Assembly (NCBI RefSeq): GCF_002838835.1
Contig: NZ_NHPP01000013.1
Location: 62,001 to 126,000, forward strand
Reading direction: 5' to 3'
Length of the DNA: 64,000 nucleotides
From: Siphonobacter sp. SORGH_AS_0500
Lineage (GTDB): Bacteria > Bacteroidota > Bacteroidia > Cytophagales > Spirosomataceae
Within the stretch, counting starts at the first letter, position 1; each line of letters begins with the position of its first letter. The notes under the pieces were generated by a model. That model searched no databases, was not told where the DNA came from, and was given only the letters and a program-made list of their open reading frames with translations. Positions 1-8,839 of this stretch are shown here, one piece after another. The translations under genes were made by a program, and so were the position numbers.

Positions 1-642
1 GCTAGTGAAATCGTTATAAAACAATCCTTTTGCCCGATGTTTTAAAAACGATAAACACATTGAAAACTCAGCAGCATCACTATTCGTTCCTTCCTGATAT
101 CGACCAAATTTTTCAAAAAAATTACTACGTCTTAAGTGAGGGTGATCACTGTAATAATAGAACTTTAAATGATCGTCATGCCAAAGCTCAGGTCTAAAAA
201 TCATTTTTGAAAAGCCCTTTTTAAAGGGCAGCATATAGGGGTAGGGAAAATACGCATACAGGCGAACAATATCTAGTTCGGGATCTTCCCGCATGAATTC
301 CAGTGCATCAGGAAAATGCTCAACGAAAGCAGGCTTGGCAACAAAATCCTCTTGTACATAGAGCGTAAAAGGAGTTTTAACCTCATCCTGTCCTTTATTA
401 ATATTATTAGCTAAACCTCTGTTTTTGGGTGTAGTAATGAGCCGAAAGGAATATTGCTTGCTTAATTCCTGGAGTACTTCCTGATGTTCAGGCTTACTAC
501 CATCATCCGAAACGACAATATCACCAAAGCTACATTTAAGATCCTGAAAACCTTGTAAAAGATTGGCAAGCGAACGGCTTCGGTTGTAGTGCGTTACTAA
601 TAAAGTAACATCCTTAAATTGTCGTAGTGATGCGTCTTTCAT
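1..642 (-). CDS. Glycosyltransferase family 2 protein, C-terminus cut by window edge
   Basis: Reading from the ATG at 642 toward position 1 the frame stays open for 214 codons and runs out of the window, so the C-terminus is missing. The N-terminus has a GT-A start: a TLLVTHYNRS strand, then VVSDDGS (about residues 42-48, the nucleotide-sugar binding acidic region), and later QEDF where the family's metal-binding DxD usually lies. These fit a GT2 transferase that adds a sugar from a nucleotide donor on the cytoplasmic side of the membrane. It heads a minus-strand run with an acyltransferase, a flippase and a Wzi-like protein, so surface polysaccharide synthesis is the likely role. The sugar and acceptor cannot be read from the sequence. 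Confidence 0.85.
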   Translation of the reverse strand, partial: MKDASLRQFKDVTLLVTHYNRSRSLANLLQGFQDLKCSFGDIVVSDDGSKPEHQEVLQELSKQYSFRLITTPKNRGLANNINKGQDEVKTPFTLYVQEDFVAKPAFVEHFPDALEFMREDPELDIVRLYAYFPYPYMLPFKKGFSKMIFRPELWHDDHLKFYYYSDHPHLRRSNFFEKFGRYQEGTNSDAAEFSMCLSFLKHRAKGLFYNDFTS

Positions 643-665
643 CTAATAACGATTTAAAACTCGTA

Positions 666-1775
666 TTATAAACTAGATTTGGCAGTCTTGAAGACCGAAA
701 ACCCATCTTTAAACTTAATTTCAATATTCTTATAGGTCCATTGAGAACAATAGTAGATGAGAATGAGATTAAGAATAAAGAGGTAGCTATAATCTTCAGG
801 AGAAAATTTAAGAATTCGAATAAATACGATATTGAAAATACTCAATAGTACAGCATGAGTTAAATAAATAGAGTAACTATAGGTACCTACACGATGTAAC
901 AGCGTAGATGAATTTAAGATACTGGATAACTTGCCTTTTTCAAAGGAAAAAATATAAATAGCTAATAAAAATATAATCTCATACACAAAGCCATAGTACT
1001 TTAAAGTTTCTCCCCAGTAGATACTAATGAATATGGCAAAAACAATAATTATTTCCGCAAAAGTGAATAGTAATGGATTAATATGCGATAAGCTCGATAC
1101 CGTTTTACTAAATATCATGTAACAGAAAGCTCCGGTAAAAAAGCCAATCAACCCTCTTAAAAAGCCATAATTAAAAGAATAATTGATCTGGAAACTTCCG
1201 GTAATGAAAGCCAGCAGGCCCAAGGCAACTAAAGCTGTCAACAAATAAATAATGGACTTGTACCGCTGGAGGCTTAACCGGGCTATGGTAATCATTACTA
1301 AACCAAACACGATATAAGAAATAACCTCTGCACTGATAGACCAACTGGGGATATTCCAGCTAACATCACTGATGTTAAATAGTTTAATGGAATTGACCAG
1401 AAATAAGGAAGTGAAAAAGGTAAGTACGTTATTATTCGGATTATCAAGCTTATTCACATGGATGTAATGGGACATATATTCTTTGTCCAGCTCCATAAGT
1501 AAGGTGACAAAGAGCATGACAAAATGCAGAGGGTAGATCCTGAAAAAACGCTTTTTCATAAACGTTCCGAACTCCTCCGTTGTCGCCATTAACTGATACC
1601 GGTAGGTAATGACAAAGCCACTTAGTACAAAAAAGAAATCAACAAATACGTCGGAGTTCTCGACGATAGGGTTATTAATAACAGGTGTATTGGTAAAAAA
1701 TGCCATGTGGAACAGAACCACGAAACTGGCAAACAACCCCCTGAAAATATCAAGAACGGAGAATCTGTATTTCAT
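666..1775 (-). CDS. Acyltransferase 3 family membrane protein (OafA/YrhL-like)
   Basis: This 369-residue protein is almost entirely hydrophobic, with about ten predicted membrane segments. It begins with the family signature: an RFSVLDIFRGLFA segment followed by VLFHMAFF, where the His is the conserved residue of acyltransferase 3 proteins. It continues with VDFFFVLSGFVITYRY and RFFRIYPLH, both characteristic. Members O-acylate (often O-acetylate) sugars of lipopolysaccharide, exopolysaccharide or peptidoglycan at the inner membrane. The position between a glycosyltransferase and a flippase suggests that it decorates the polysaccharide made by this cluster. The target sugar is unknown. The ATG at 1775 starts directly at the conserved N-terminus. 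Confidence 0.9.
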   Translation of the reverse strand: MKYRFSVLDIFRGLFASFVVLFHMAFFTNTPVINNPIVENSDVFVDFFFVLSGFVITYRYQLMATTEEFGTFMKKRFFRIYPLHFVMLFVTLLMELDKEYMSHYIHVNKLDNPNNNVLTFFTSLFLVNSIKLFNISDVSWNIPSWSISAEVISYIVFGLVMITIARLSLQRYKSIIYLLTALVALGLLAFITGSFQINYSFNYGFLRGLIGFFTGAFCYMIFSKTVSSLSHINPLLFTFAEIIIVFAIFISIYWGETLKYYGFVYEIIFLLAIYIFSFEKGKLSSILNSSTLLHRVGTYSYSIYLTHAVLLSIFNIVFIRILKFSPEDYSYLFILNLILIYYCSQWTYKNIEIKFKDGFSVFKTAKSSL

Positions 1776-1812
1776 AAATTTTCAATAAAGATGGCGGACA
1801 GCTATGAAATAC

Positions 1813-3249
1813 TTAGGCAGATTTTCGATACGCAAGTATCTCTTTAAGTGACATTTTATATTTGAAAGTTAGTAACAGATAGATACCCCCTCCAATGATT
1901 ATTTCAATGACTGTATGAATAACCCCTTCCGAACCAACAAAGTATTTATATAAACTAATAGCCCCCACCATAAGTAACCCAAAGCTGAGTGGTTTAGCGA
2001 TATTTTTAAGGAAACTGCCAAAGAAATTTCCAATGAGGTAATGAACTACGTAGAAATTTATGATTAGGTTAATGATGGTACTAATTAAAAAGGCAAAAGC
2101 TATACCGGTTACCTGCCATTTATTACCTAATAGATACAGCAGCGGGACTTTGACAATAAGGGTAGCCAGGTTAATATAGAACAGAAGGTTAGGTTTACCT
2201 TTCGTAAAAGCCAGTGTAAATAAAGGGTGAGACAAGCAGAAGAAAATGCTTACGAAAACGAAAATACGAATAAGCGGAATGGTTTCTTCCCAGCCGGAAC
2301 CGTACAACAAAGGCACTACACTATCGGCAGTGATATATAATCCCACTAGCAATGGAATATTGAAATAACTAACCATATCTAGAATCTGTAGATATGATTT
2401 TTTTAGTTCTTCCGCATCGTCTTTCATTTTTGCCAGAATAGGGTAGGCTACCTGAAGAATGATGGGATTGAGTTTAGTAATGGGGAATACCGCTAATTGA
2501 TAAGCAATGGTATAAAAGCCTAAAGCCTTGACGCCTAATAAACCTCCAACAATAATGTTATCTGAATTACCCTGAACAAAGCCTAATAGTCCGTCTCCTA
2601 CGTTGTATATGCCGAACTTTAAGTGTTCTTTAATAGATGAAAAACTCAGGTATAGCTGGGGTTTAAAAAGATTCATTCCATAGATGATTTGTAGAGCTGT
2701 TCGTAAAATGTGCATAGCCAGTTGCCCATAAATCAACGAAAGTTCCTCAAAACCATTATAGGCCAGGGTAATAGCCACAGTAGTGCCCGTTAATGCTCCG
2801 ACGATTTCCATAATGGCAATAGATCGGAACTTTAATTCTTTCTGTAAAAGGAATAAATAGATTTGGCCGAAGTATATGATTAAAAAATATAAAGAAGCCA
2901 GTTTAATGACTCGGTCAAGCTTAGGCTCTTTATAATAGGCAACAATTAAAGGTGAACTAAAGTAAACAATCAGGAAAATAACAAAGCCTAAAATTAAGCC
3001 TACAAAGTAAAGACTGGATAATACTTTACGGTCAGACTCCTGCTTGTAGATAATAGAATTGGAGAAACCTAAATTACTGAAAATATAGAAGAGATTAATA
3101 ATTAAGGTGCTAACACTAACCACACCAAAAACAGCCGGGTCTAACACCCGAGCCAGAATGGTTACCTGTAAAAATTGAAAAACAGTAGAAACTACGGTTG
3201 AAATGGTAATCCATTTCCCACCCTCAATTGCACTCTTTTTATTACTCAT
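1813..3249 (-). CDS. Polysaccharide flippase (WzxC/MOP superfamily)
   Basis: This 478-residue protein has around 12-14 membrane segments. The N-terminal GGKWITISTVVSTVFQFLQ, then VTILARVLDPAVFGVVSV and the SNLGFSNSIIYK segment, match the Wzx/WzxC flippases of the MOP superfamily (Polysacc_synt_3 type). These proteins flip undecaprenyl-linked oligosaccharide repeat units across the inner membrane. The length is normal for the family. It lies 37 bp upstream of the acyltransferase on the same strand, so the two and the partial glycosyltransferase are probably cotranscribed. A 362-bp gap separates it from the Wzi-like gene. Confidence 0.9.
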   Translation of the reverse strand: MSNKKSAIEGGKWITISTVVSTVFQFLQVTILARVLDPAVFGVVSVSTLIINLFYIFSNLGFSNSIIYKQESDRKVLSSLYFVGLILGFVIFLIVYFSSPLIVAYYKEPKLDRVIKLASLYFLIIYFGQIYLFLLQKELKFRSIAIMEIVGALTGTTVAITLAYNGFEELSLIYGQLAMHILRTALQIIYGMNLFKPQLYLSFSSIKEHLKFGIYNVGDGLLGFVQGNSDNIIVGGLLGVKALGFYTIAYQLAVFPITKLNPIILQVAYPILAKMKDDAEELKKSYLQILDMVSYFNIPLLVGLYITADSVVPLLYGSGWEETIPLIRIFVFVSIFFCLSHPLFTLAFTKGKPNLLFYINLATLIVKVPLLYLLGNKWQVTGIAFAFLISTIINLIINFYVVHYLIGNFFGSFLKNIAKPLSFGLLMVGAISLYKYFVGSEGVIHTVIEIIIGGGIYLLLTFKYKMSLKEILAYRKSA

Positions 3250-3611
3250 TTAGCTACTGGTAATGGGTTTAATTTTCTAACTTAAGTTATTAATTAAAGG
3301 AAGGTATGGTATGAATAAATAGAGCAATGGGGGGTACGTAGTAACTAATAGGGGGTAATCATACAGTCTAAACGCAATACGCAATGACCTATACGTATAG
3401 GTTGTCTAGACTGTTAGTAAATCAATACGTCCGCACAACGGTATTCTCCTTTCATTTTACCAATGAGAGTGATTCATGCGGATGGTCTGCCCGGAATAAT
3501 GATTGGGTCTAAAAAAAGTCCGGCAAGGGTGGACTAGATAGATATTAATCATGATGGCGGCCAGATTAAGTATTTTTACAATTCTAATAGCTTTTCAAAA
3601 GTAATAGAATG
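3250..3611. other. Intergenic gap with a perfect palindrome, no gene seen
   Basis: No convincing ORF lies in these 362 bp. The gap contains a perfect 16-bp palindrome, ACCTATACGTATAGGT, at 3387-3402. An 8-bp inverted pair surrounds it off-centre (ACAGTCTA at 3363-3370 and TAGACTGT at 3407-3414), and a short direct repeat (ACGCAAT twice) precedes it. As the flippase operon starts at 3249 on the minus strand, this is its 5' region, and the palindrome could be an operator. That is inference from symmetry alone. Confidence 0.4.
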
Positions 3612-5324
3612 TCAGAACGTCAGCAAACGTTGAGCCGTATTAATTCGGACGGAGAAAGAGGAAAATACCGTCTGACGATCAAACTGGTCAAGAATGGAAT
3701 TCTGTTTACGGTAAATTTGCCGAAAATCCAGGAAAACATTATGACGAAGCTGGTAACTCGCAACAAGCTCTCCGTATAGAAGATTCGTCCCCACTCCCTG
3801 TCCAATGAAGTTACCAAATTCGCGGTCGGCAGGACGGTTATTGTAGCTTAACAGAGGATTACCTCCGTAATTCCTCCCTATCAAATCCAGTCCATAATGA
3901 GCTCCAACGAAGATTCCGGTAAGGTTTAGACGGGGCAGAGGCTGGTAACGAATCGTGGAGACAAACTCCCGGAAGTTACCTCCAAAAGGGTGAGCCAGCG
4001 ACTGGTTGGAATTAACATAGTTCGTCCGATCCGATACGTGTTGGTAAGTATAAGGCCGAGCTCCGTTGAGTTCAATCTGCACGTCAAGGTTTTCTATGTC
4101 GAAGGCATCAATGTATTTGGCTCCAATCTGATACCCGATTTTATTACCCCACCAACCTTTCTGTTGCCGAAGCTTTTGAAGGTTAAATTCATCTAAGTTG
4201 AGCTGTCCGTAAATCTGAAACTGTTTCAGGAAGTTATAGCGGGCATCTAAACCCAGCAGAGAGTTATCCGCACTGTATTTCTGAGCTTCAATGGCTCGGT
4301 AGAAAATAACGGGATTGAGGTATCCTAAATCAAAGTAACCCTGCGTTCGGTCACGGCTATGAATAATGGTTTCAAAAAGGCCAATGTTCAGATGCTTGCC
4401 AATATTAAGCCCCAAGTGGTGCATGGCCATGAATTTTTTGGCGGGCAGCGTGCCGTAGGTTAATAAAGTATCCTGTTGATTATTGAGTTCACTGAAAAGA
4501 TTAATGTATTGGAAGGGACCAATTTTTGTGGAAAGTTTGAGGAATAGATAAGGCCCGCTATTATCAGAAAGAATCATGGAGCGGAACCCATTTCCTATAA
4601 AAACTTTGTCGTGCCCAAATTGCAGATTAATCTGCTTAATAGGATCGAATGTGATATAACCCCGGGCGGTAAAGAAGTCGCTACTGGTTTCGTAGGGAAA
4701 CTGAGCGGTGTTATTGCTGCGGAAAATCTTCCAGGCAGCTTCGCTGGGGACGGAATTAAAATTCTGGATACGTTCCTGAAAATACCCTGGAAGACGCATC
4801 TGGTTTTCCGTAAAATAGGTGTAGAAACCCAGCTTATTACCAACGGAACCGCGTATTTCAATCCCCCGTGTATTAATATACGAATACTTGTAGACATCCT
4901 GACCGCCGCCCACCAGCCCGTAAAAAACGGGATTTACGTGCAGCTCTACGTCGTCGTTAACAATACTGTAAAGGTCATTTTTCTTCTCATACAGATGTTT
5001 GAGAAAGGGCTTATCACTGGTGGCCGTGCCAGAAGCCTGAGACCATTCCCAGCTATCTTCCCTCAAATACTGAATATTAAATTTATCGGCTTCGGAAAGT
5101 AATCGATATTGATCCGCACTAAGGGTGTCGAGCAATTGAATAATGTACTTTCGGAGGTAGGGCTTCACCGTACTCTGATAACCAGGGGCGTTTTTTCCGC
5201 TCTTGATTTCATACCGATCCACAAGGTGGTAATAATCGGCATTCAGGGGGGCAAATACGCTTTGTCCAAACAAGGTTACTGCCTGAAATCCGAAAATACT
5301 AAGGAATAAGATAAATCTTGCCAT
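3612..5324 (-). CDS. Capsule assembly Wzi family outer-membrane protein
   Basis: The open frame extends to 5396, but the ATG at 5324 is preferred because it starts directly with a signal peptide (MARFILFLSIFGFQAVTLFGQ), giving about 570 residues. The mature protein is rich in alternating aromatic and polar strands ending RINTAQRLLTF, typical of an outer-membrane beta-barrel. The overall pattern (the GIEIRGSVGNKLGFYTYF region, FGHDKVFIGNGFRSM, and GLDARYNFLKQFQIYGQLNLDEF) matches the Bacteroidota Wzi/RemB-type family. E. coli Wzi anchors capsule at the cell surface; in this phylum the role is less clear and links to gliding have been reported. The neighbouring polysaccharide genes support a surface-glycan role. 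Confidence 0.8.
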   Translation of the reverse strand: MARFILFLSIFGFQAVTLFGQSVFAPLNADYYHLVDRYEIKSGKNAPGYQSTVKPYLRKYIIQLLDTLSADQYRLLSEADKFNIQYLREDSWEWSQASGTATSDKPFLKHLYEKKNDLYSIVNDDVELHVNPVFYGLVGGGQDVYKYSYINTRGIEIRGSVGNKLGFYTYFTENQMRLPGYFQERIQNFNSVPSEAAWKIFRSNNTAQFPYETSSDFFTARGYITFDPIKQINLQFGHDKVFIGNGFRSMILSDNSGPYLFLKLSTKIGPFQYINLFSELNNQQDTLLTYGTLPAKKFMAMHHLGLNIGKHLNIGLFETIIHSRDRTQGYFDLGYLNPVIFYRAIEAQKYSADNSLLGLDARYNFLKQFQIYGQLNLDEFNLQKLRQQKGWWGNKIGYQIGAKYIDAFDIENLDVQIELNGARPYTYQHVSDRTNYVNSNQSLAHPFGGNFREFVSTIRYQPLPRLNLTGIFVGAHYGLDLIGRNYGGNPLLSYNNRPADREFGNFIGQGVGTNLLYGELVASYQLRHNVFLDFRQIYRKQNSILDQFDRQTVFSSFSVRINTAQRLLTF

Positions 5325-5427
5325 AGGCGAAAGACGCGAACCCTGTGGGTTTGACGTTTTATTGCTTACTTTGTAAAGAGCCGTAAGGCCGTGCAAATTA
5401 CGAAGAGATTCTGAAATTCATTTTTAC

Positions 5428-6072
5428 ATGTTTGTCCTGACCGAGCAATCTTCCATCGCCAATCATTTCATTGCTGAATTGCGTGATGTTCACATTCAAA
5501 AAGATCCCTTACGTTTTCGGCGGAATCTCGAACGTTTAGGTGAGCTATTGGCTTACGAAATTTCCAAGACGCTTACGTACTCGAAAACTACGGTACAAAC
5601 GCCTCTAGGACAAACAAAAACCTTTTTATTAACCCAACAGCCCGTTCTGGCGGCTGTACTTCGGGCGAGTCTACCTTTTCATCAGGGCTTTTTAAATGCC
5701 TTTGATCGGGCTGAAAATGCCTTTATTGGAGCTTATCGGGGGAATCATACCGAAGGGGAAGATTTTACGGTGGAGCTGGAATATATTTCCTGTCCTGACA
5801 TTACGGGTAAGACGCTTATTCTGGTTGATCCCATGCTGGCTACGGGTAAGTCACTGGAAACGTCGTATCGCTCATTACTCCGGTACGGTATTCCGGCCCG
5901 CACACACATTGCTGCCGTAATTGCCTCGCCGGAAGGAATCAAGCACGTACAGACCCGAATGCCCGAATGTCGTTTGTGGGTAGGGGACGTGGACGAGCGA
6001 CTGAATCATAATTATTACATCATTCCCGGCCTGGGCGATGCCGGCGACCTGGCCTTTGGAGAGAAGCTGTAA
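5428..6072 (+). CDS. upp: Uracil phosphoribosyltransferase
   Basis: This 214-residue cytoplasmic salvage enzyme converts uracil and PRPP to UMP. The PRPP-binding signature LILVDPMLATGKSL (about residues 130-143) is intact, and the C-terminal YYIIPGLGDAGDLAFG is the uracil-binding loop typical of Upp. The length matches the family (about 208-215). It is divergent from the Wzi-like gene and is followed after 4 bp by a small membrane-protein gene that is probably cotranscribed. Identification is secure from the motifs. Confidence 0.97.
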   Translation: MFVLTEQSSIANHFIAELRDVHIQKDPLRFRRNLERLGELLAYEISKTLTYSKTTVQTPLGQTKTFLLTQQPVLAAVLRASLPFHQGFLNAFDRAENAFIGAYRGNHTEGEDFTVELEYISCPDITGKTLILVDPMLATGKSLETSYRSLLRYGIPARTHIAAVIASPEGIKHVQTRMPECRLWVGDVDERLNHNYYIIPGLGDAGDLAFGEKL

Positions 6073-6076
6073 AATC

Positions 6077-6526
6077 ATGGAGAGTTTTAGTGTATACATT
6101 CCCGTTATTCTGGCCTCGATGCTCAAGTTTGTCGGTGGGCCGCTGGCGGGGTTGGCGTTGAATCTAACCCTGACGGAGACCATTCTCTGCACGGTTGGGG
6201 GAATGATGCTCAGCGTTATTATTTTTACTTTCTTAGGGCGAATCATTCGATTTGGCTGGGAGCAAATCAGAAAGACGCCCCGGAAGCGTTTTACGAAATC
6301 ATCGCGGCGGGCCGTTACGATTTACCGCAAGTTCGGTATAGCCGGCATTGCCTGCCTGACGCCCCTGCTATTTACGCCCATTGGAGGAACTTTATTGGCC
6401 GTATCGTTTAAAGCTTCGCCCCTTCGAATTATGAGTTGGATGCTGGTGTTCGCCGTTTTCTGGGCGGTAATTTTCTGCTGGGCGATTTATAACCTCGCTG
6501 ACTTACGGAAGCTAATTTTGGACTAA
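6077..6526 (+). CDS. Small integral membrane protein of unknown function
   Basis: The open frame begins at 6038 inside upp, but the ATG at 6077, 4 bp after the upp stop, is the sensible start and gives 149 residues. It has about three to four hydrophobic segments (YIPVILASMLKFVGGPLAGLA, ILCTVGGMMLSVIIFTFLG, a central GIAGIACLTPLLFTPIGGTL and a C-terminal MLVFAVFWAVIFCWAIY). A basic loop (IRKTPRKRFTKSSRR) sits in the middle. The GIACLTPLLFTPIGG region resembles small DedA/multidrug-export-like membrane proteins, but I do not recognise a specific family. Tight coupling to upp suggests coexpression only; it does not establish function. Confidence 0.75.
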   Translation: MESFSVYIPVILASMLKFVGGPLAGLALNLTLTETILCTVGGMMLSVIIFTFLGRIIRFGWEQIRKTPRKRFTKSSRRAVTIYRKFGIAGIACLTPLLFTPIGGTLLAVSFKASPLRIMSWMLVFAVFWAVIFCWAIYNLADLRKLILD

Positions 6527-7049
6527 GATAATATCCTGTCTTAGGGTATTATTTTTCTCCCTGGTTGGTGTCTTCACCAACCACTAGGTCTTTAGTAATG
6601 GCTGGTGAGGACACCAGCCAGGGGGAGTGAGACGCGATTCATTACGTCTAGTTGGGAGATTGAAGATAAACTAAATCCCCGGGTTGTCACCCAGGGCTAT
6701 CCATATTGAACCCCGATGGGGTTACCTCTTTCATTTCTCCGCCCTGGTTGGTGTCCTCACCAACCACTACGCCTTTGGTAATGGCTGTGTCCTCACCAGC
6801 CAGGGGAGTAGAGATTTGAAGAATTGTAGGGGTAACAAAAAACGCCTCTGTTGCGGAATAATCGGACGAAAACCCCGGATTAGCATCCGGGGCTATCCAG
6901 CCTAGGTCCATCCAGACCGGAACTATTCATATTCAACCACTCTGGGGTTAGGGGCTGCATATCAAAACGTCTTGCTACCTTGTATTAGAGTTTTCGCTGT
7001 CCAACTCTAAACCCTAAACACAAAACGCTAAACCCTTGCAAACGGAAAA
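6527..7049. repeat. Repeat-rich gap with REP-like palindromes
   Basis: This 523-bp gap holds no credible gene. Two copies of a ~71-bp imperfect palindrome lie at 6557-6627 and 6737-6808; each begins CCCTGGTTGGTGTC, reads through CACCAACCACTA and ends in CACCAGCCAGGG. Between and after them are GC-rich hairpin modules (a CCCCGGGTTGTCACCCAGGGC type near 6676, AACCCCGATGGGGTT near 6709, CCCCGGATTAGCATCCGGGG near 6873) and the phrase GGTCCATCCAGACCGG near 6905. The same modules recur at 48137-48409 in another arrangement. A CTAAACCCTAAACAC-type low-complexity tail at 7006-7040 belongs to a second intergenic family. They look like non-autonomous REP elements. Confidence 0.8.
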
Positions 7050-7547
7050 CTAGTAATTCGTTCGGGCGAGTTTTTCAATAATCCGCATCAATTTTTCGAG
7101 CCCTTCGCGGTCCTCTTCGTGGAAATCATCGAGCTTATTGCTGTCCACATCCAGTACTAAAAAGACCTCCTGATTTACATCAAACGCAGGTAATACAATC
7201 TCTGAGCGTGATTCTGAGGCACAGGCGATGTGGCCTGGAAAAGCGTCAACGTCAGGTACGAGAACCGTTTGCTGGGTTGTATAGGCATGCCCGCAAACGC
7301 CTTTGTCGAAATCAATGCGAGTACAGGCAATGGATCCCTGGAAAGGGCCGAGAACCAATTGGTTGTTTTTTCGTAGGTAAAAACCTACCCAGAAAAAATT
7401 AAAAGTTTGTTTGAGAGCCGCAGCAATGTTGGAAAGGTTCGCAATGAAATCGTCTTCCCCGCTAACTAGGGCTTCAATTTGCGGAATCAGGCTATCGTAA
7501 ATCTCTTTGCGAGAAGAATTCTCAGGAACAAACAAGCTTTCAGCCAT
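7050..7547 (-). CDS. GAF-domain free methionine-(R)-sulfoxide reductase
   Basis: This 165-residue single GAF-domain protein has the three cysteines of fRMsr enzymes: Cys75 in GSIACTRI, Cys85 in GVCGHA and Cys109 in HIACASESRSEIV. Their spacing (10 and 24 residues) equals that of the E. coli enzyme YebR/MsrC (Cys84, 94, 118). These enzymes reduce free methionine-R-sulfoxide in the cytoplasm using thioredoxin and take part in oxidative-damage repair. It is a monocistronic minus-strand gene between a repeat-filled gap and the galactose regulator. Confidence 0.92.
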   Translation of the reverse strand: MAESLFVPENSSRKEIYDSLIPQIEALVSGEDDFIANLSNIAAALKQTFNFFWVGFYLRKNNQLVLGPFQGSIACTRIDFDKGVCGHAYTTQQTVLVPDVDAFPGHIACASESRSEIVLPAFDVNQEVFLVLDVDSNKLDDFHEEDREGLEKLMRIIEKLARTNY

Positions 7548-7653
7548 TGATGAAATAGAGTAAATAATGAATTAAAGAATGAAACTAGGTAATGGCTAGT
7601 CGGAAAGAAACTTTCAAAGTTTTATATCCGATCAACATTGGCAAACTTAAAAA

Positions 7654-8673
7654 TCAAACGCCCGACTCCCGGACCACCAATTCCGTTTTCACCCAAATTT
7701 CCTGATAAGGCGTATCACCCGGATTCTGAATGAGCTGGAGTAATAATTCGGCTGCTTTTTGTCCCATGGTGTAGGCAAACTGCTCGACTGAGGCAATGGG
7801 CGGAAAATGAACGTATTCCATCATCGGTAGATTGGCAAAACTAGCAAAGTAAACTTCCTGATTGGGAATGATACCTTCAGCCCGAGCCTTTTCAATGGCG
7901 TGCAGGGAAACGTAATCGTTAAACGTAATAATGGCCTGCGGCTTGGGGTCGTGACTGAGCAGGTAATGAACTTTCGTCTGCGTATCTTCTCTGGATAAAT
8001 CCGAAGAGCAAATGAGCTGAGGCAGAATGGGCAGGTTTCGTTCCTTCATGGCCTGTAAGTAACCCCGCTGCCGCTCTTCGGCTACTTCCAGTTGGGGTGG
8101 GCCGTTGAGTAAGGCAATGCGTTCCAGTCCTTTATGAGCCAGAAAATCCACCATCTCCTTCGCCGCTTGTGTAATGTTACTACGGATTTTATGAGCTGGT
8201 ACATTTCGAGGCACGCGGTCAAAAAACACGACTGGTATCCCAAAGTTTTCCAATTCTTTAAAATGCAGGTAATGATGCGTTTCAGCTGAAATGGAAGCAA
8301 TAACGCCATCAACCCGGCTGCTCAGGAAAGTAGTTAGGGCTCCCTTTTCCCGCTCCAGGCTATCTCTCGATTGCGAAATCACTACATTATATCCCTGCAA
8401 AGCATCTTCGATGGCGGTAATGGCCGTCGAGAAAAATTCTTCCTTTAAAAAAGGTAATACCACGCCAATGGTGTGCGTCTGTTTTTTCTTAAGTACCAGT
8501 GCTGCCGGATTGGGTCGGTAATGCAATTGCTTGGCTAGTTCCCAAACGCGTTCGCGGGTACGTAGCCCGATTCGGGGATTATTTTGAAGGGCTCGCGAGA
8601 CCGTTGATATGGATACGCCTAACTGTTGGGCAATTTCCTTGATGGTCGCTTGGTGTTTAGGCATCTTTTCCAC
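7654..8673 (-). CDS. LacI-family transcriptional regulator, probable galactose regulator
   Basis: This 339-residue protein has an N-terminal LacI helix-turn-helix (TIKEIAQQLGVSISTVSRALQ, about residues 10-31) and hinge (HYRPNPAALVLKKK), then a periplasmic-binding-protein-like effector domain starting TIGVVLPFLKEEFFS. The second in-frame Met (MPKHQATIKE, at 8664) is an equally good start. It is divergent from galK-galT with a 166-bp shared promoter region, so control of galactose use is the simplest inference. The effector cannot be identified from sequence. A candidate operator is listed at 8708-8732. Confidence 0.9.
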   Translation of the reverse strand: MEKMPKHQATIKEIAQQLGVSISTVSRALQNNPRIGLRTRERVWELAKQLHYRPNPAALVLKKKQTHTIGVVLPFLKEEFFSTAITAIEDALQGYNVVISQSRDSLEREKGALTTFLSSRVDGVIASISAETHHYLHFKELENFGIPVVFFDRVPRNVPAHKIRSNITQAAKEMVDFLAHKGLERIALLNGPPQLEVAEERQRGYLQAMKERNLPILPQLICSSDLSREDTQTKVHYLLSHDPKPQAIITFNDYVSLHAIEKARAEGIIPNQEVYFASFANLPMMEYVHFPPIASVEQFAYTMGQKAAELLLQLIQNPGDTPYQEIWVKTELVVRESGV

Positions 8674-8707
8674 TGTCAGTCCACAAAATAAAATACTTGT
8701 GCAATCC

Positions 8708-8732
8708 TTTGCAATGCCTCAGGCTGGGCAAA
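8708..8732. promoter_or_regulatory. Candidate LacI-type operator between regulator and galK
   Basis: A 25-bp sequence with dyad symmetry lies in the divergent promoter region: TTTGC, 3 bp, GCCT, a central C, AGGC, 3 bp, GCAAA. Nine of twelve paired positions are symmetric about base 8720. LacI-family proteins bind such palindromes near their own promoter, so this is a reasonable autoregulatory and galKT operator. No expression or footprint evidence is visible, and the assignment rests on position and symmetry. Confidence 0.4.
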
Positions 8733-8839
8733 CTAGGTTCCGTTAGCAAAGAATTAAGCCTTGAAGCTCCTCCAAATCTGCTAAAAAGCTTGTTCTTTTG
8801 AAACTAGTAATTCGCAAAATCTAATCACAAACGATCCGC

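Noticed and set aside
4611..5102. 163-codon plus-strand frame within the Wzi-like gene
   Set aside because: It is the antisense shadow of a well-supported outer-membrane gene, with no motifs of its own.
6684..6911. Frames of 73-74 codons in the repeat gap
   Set aside because: They are made of REP-like palindromes read on both strands and have no protein-like features.
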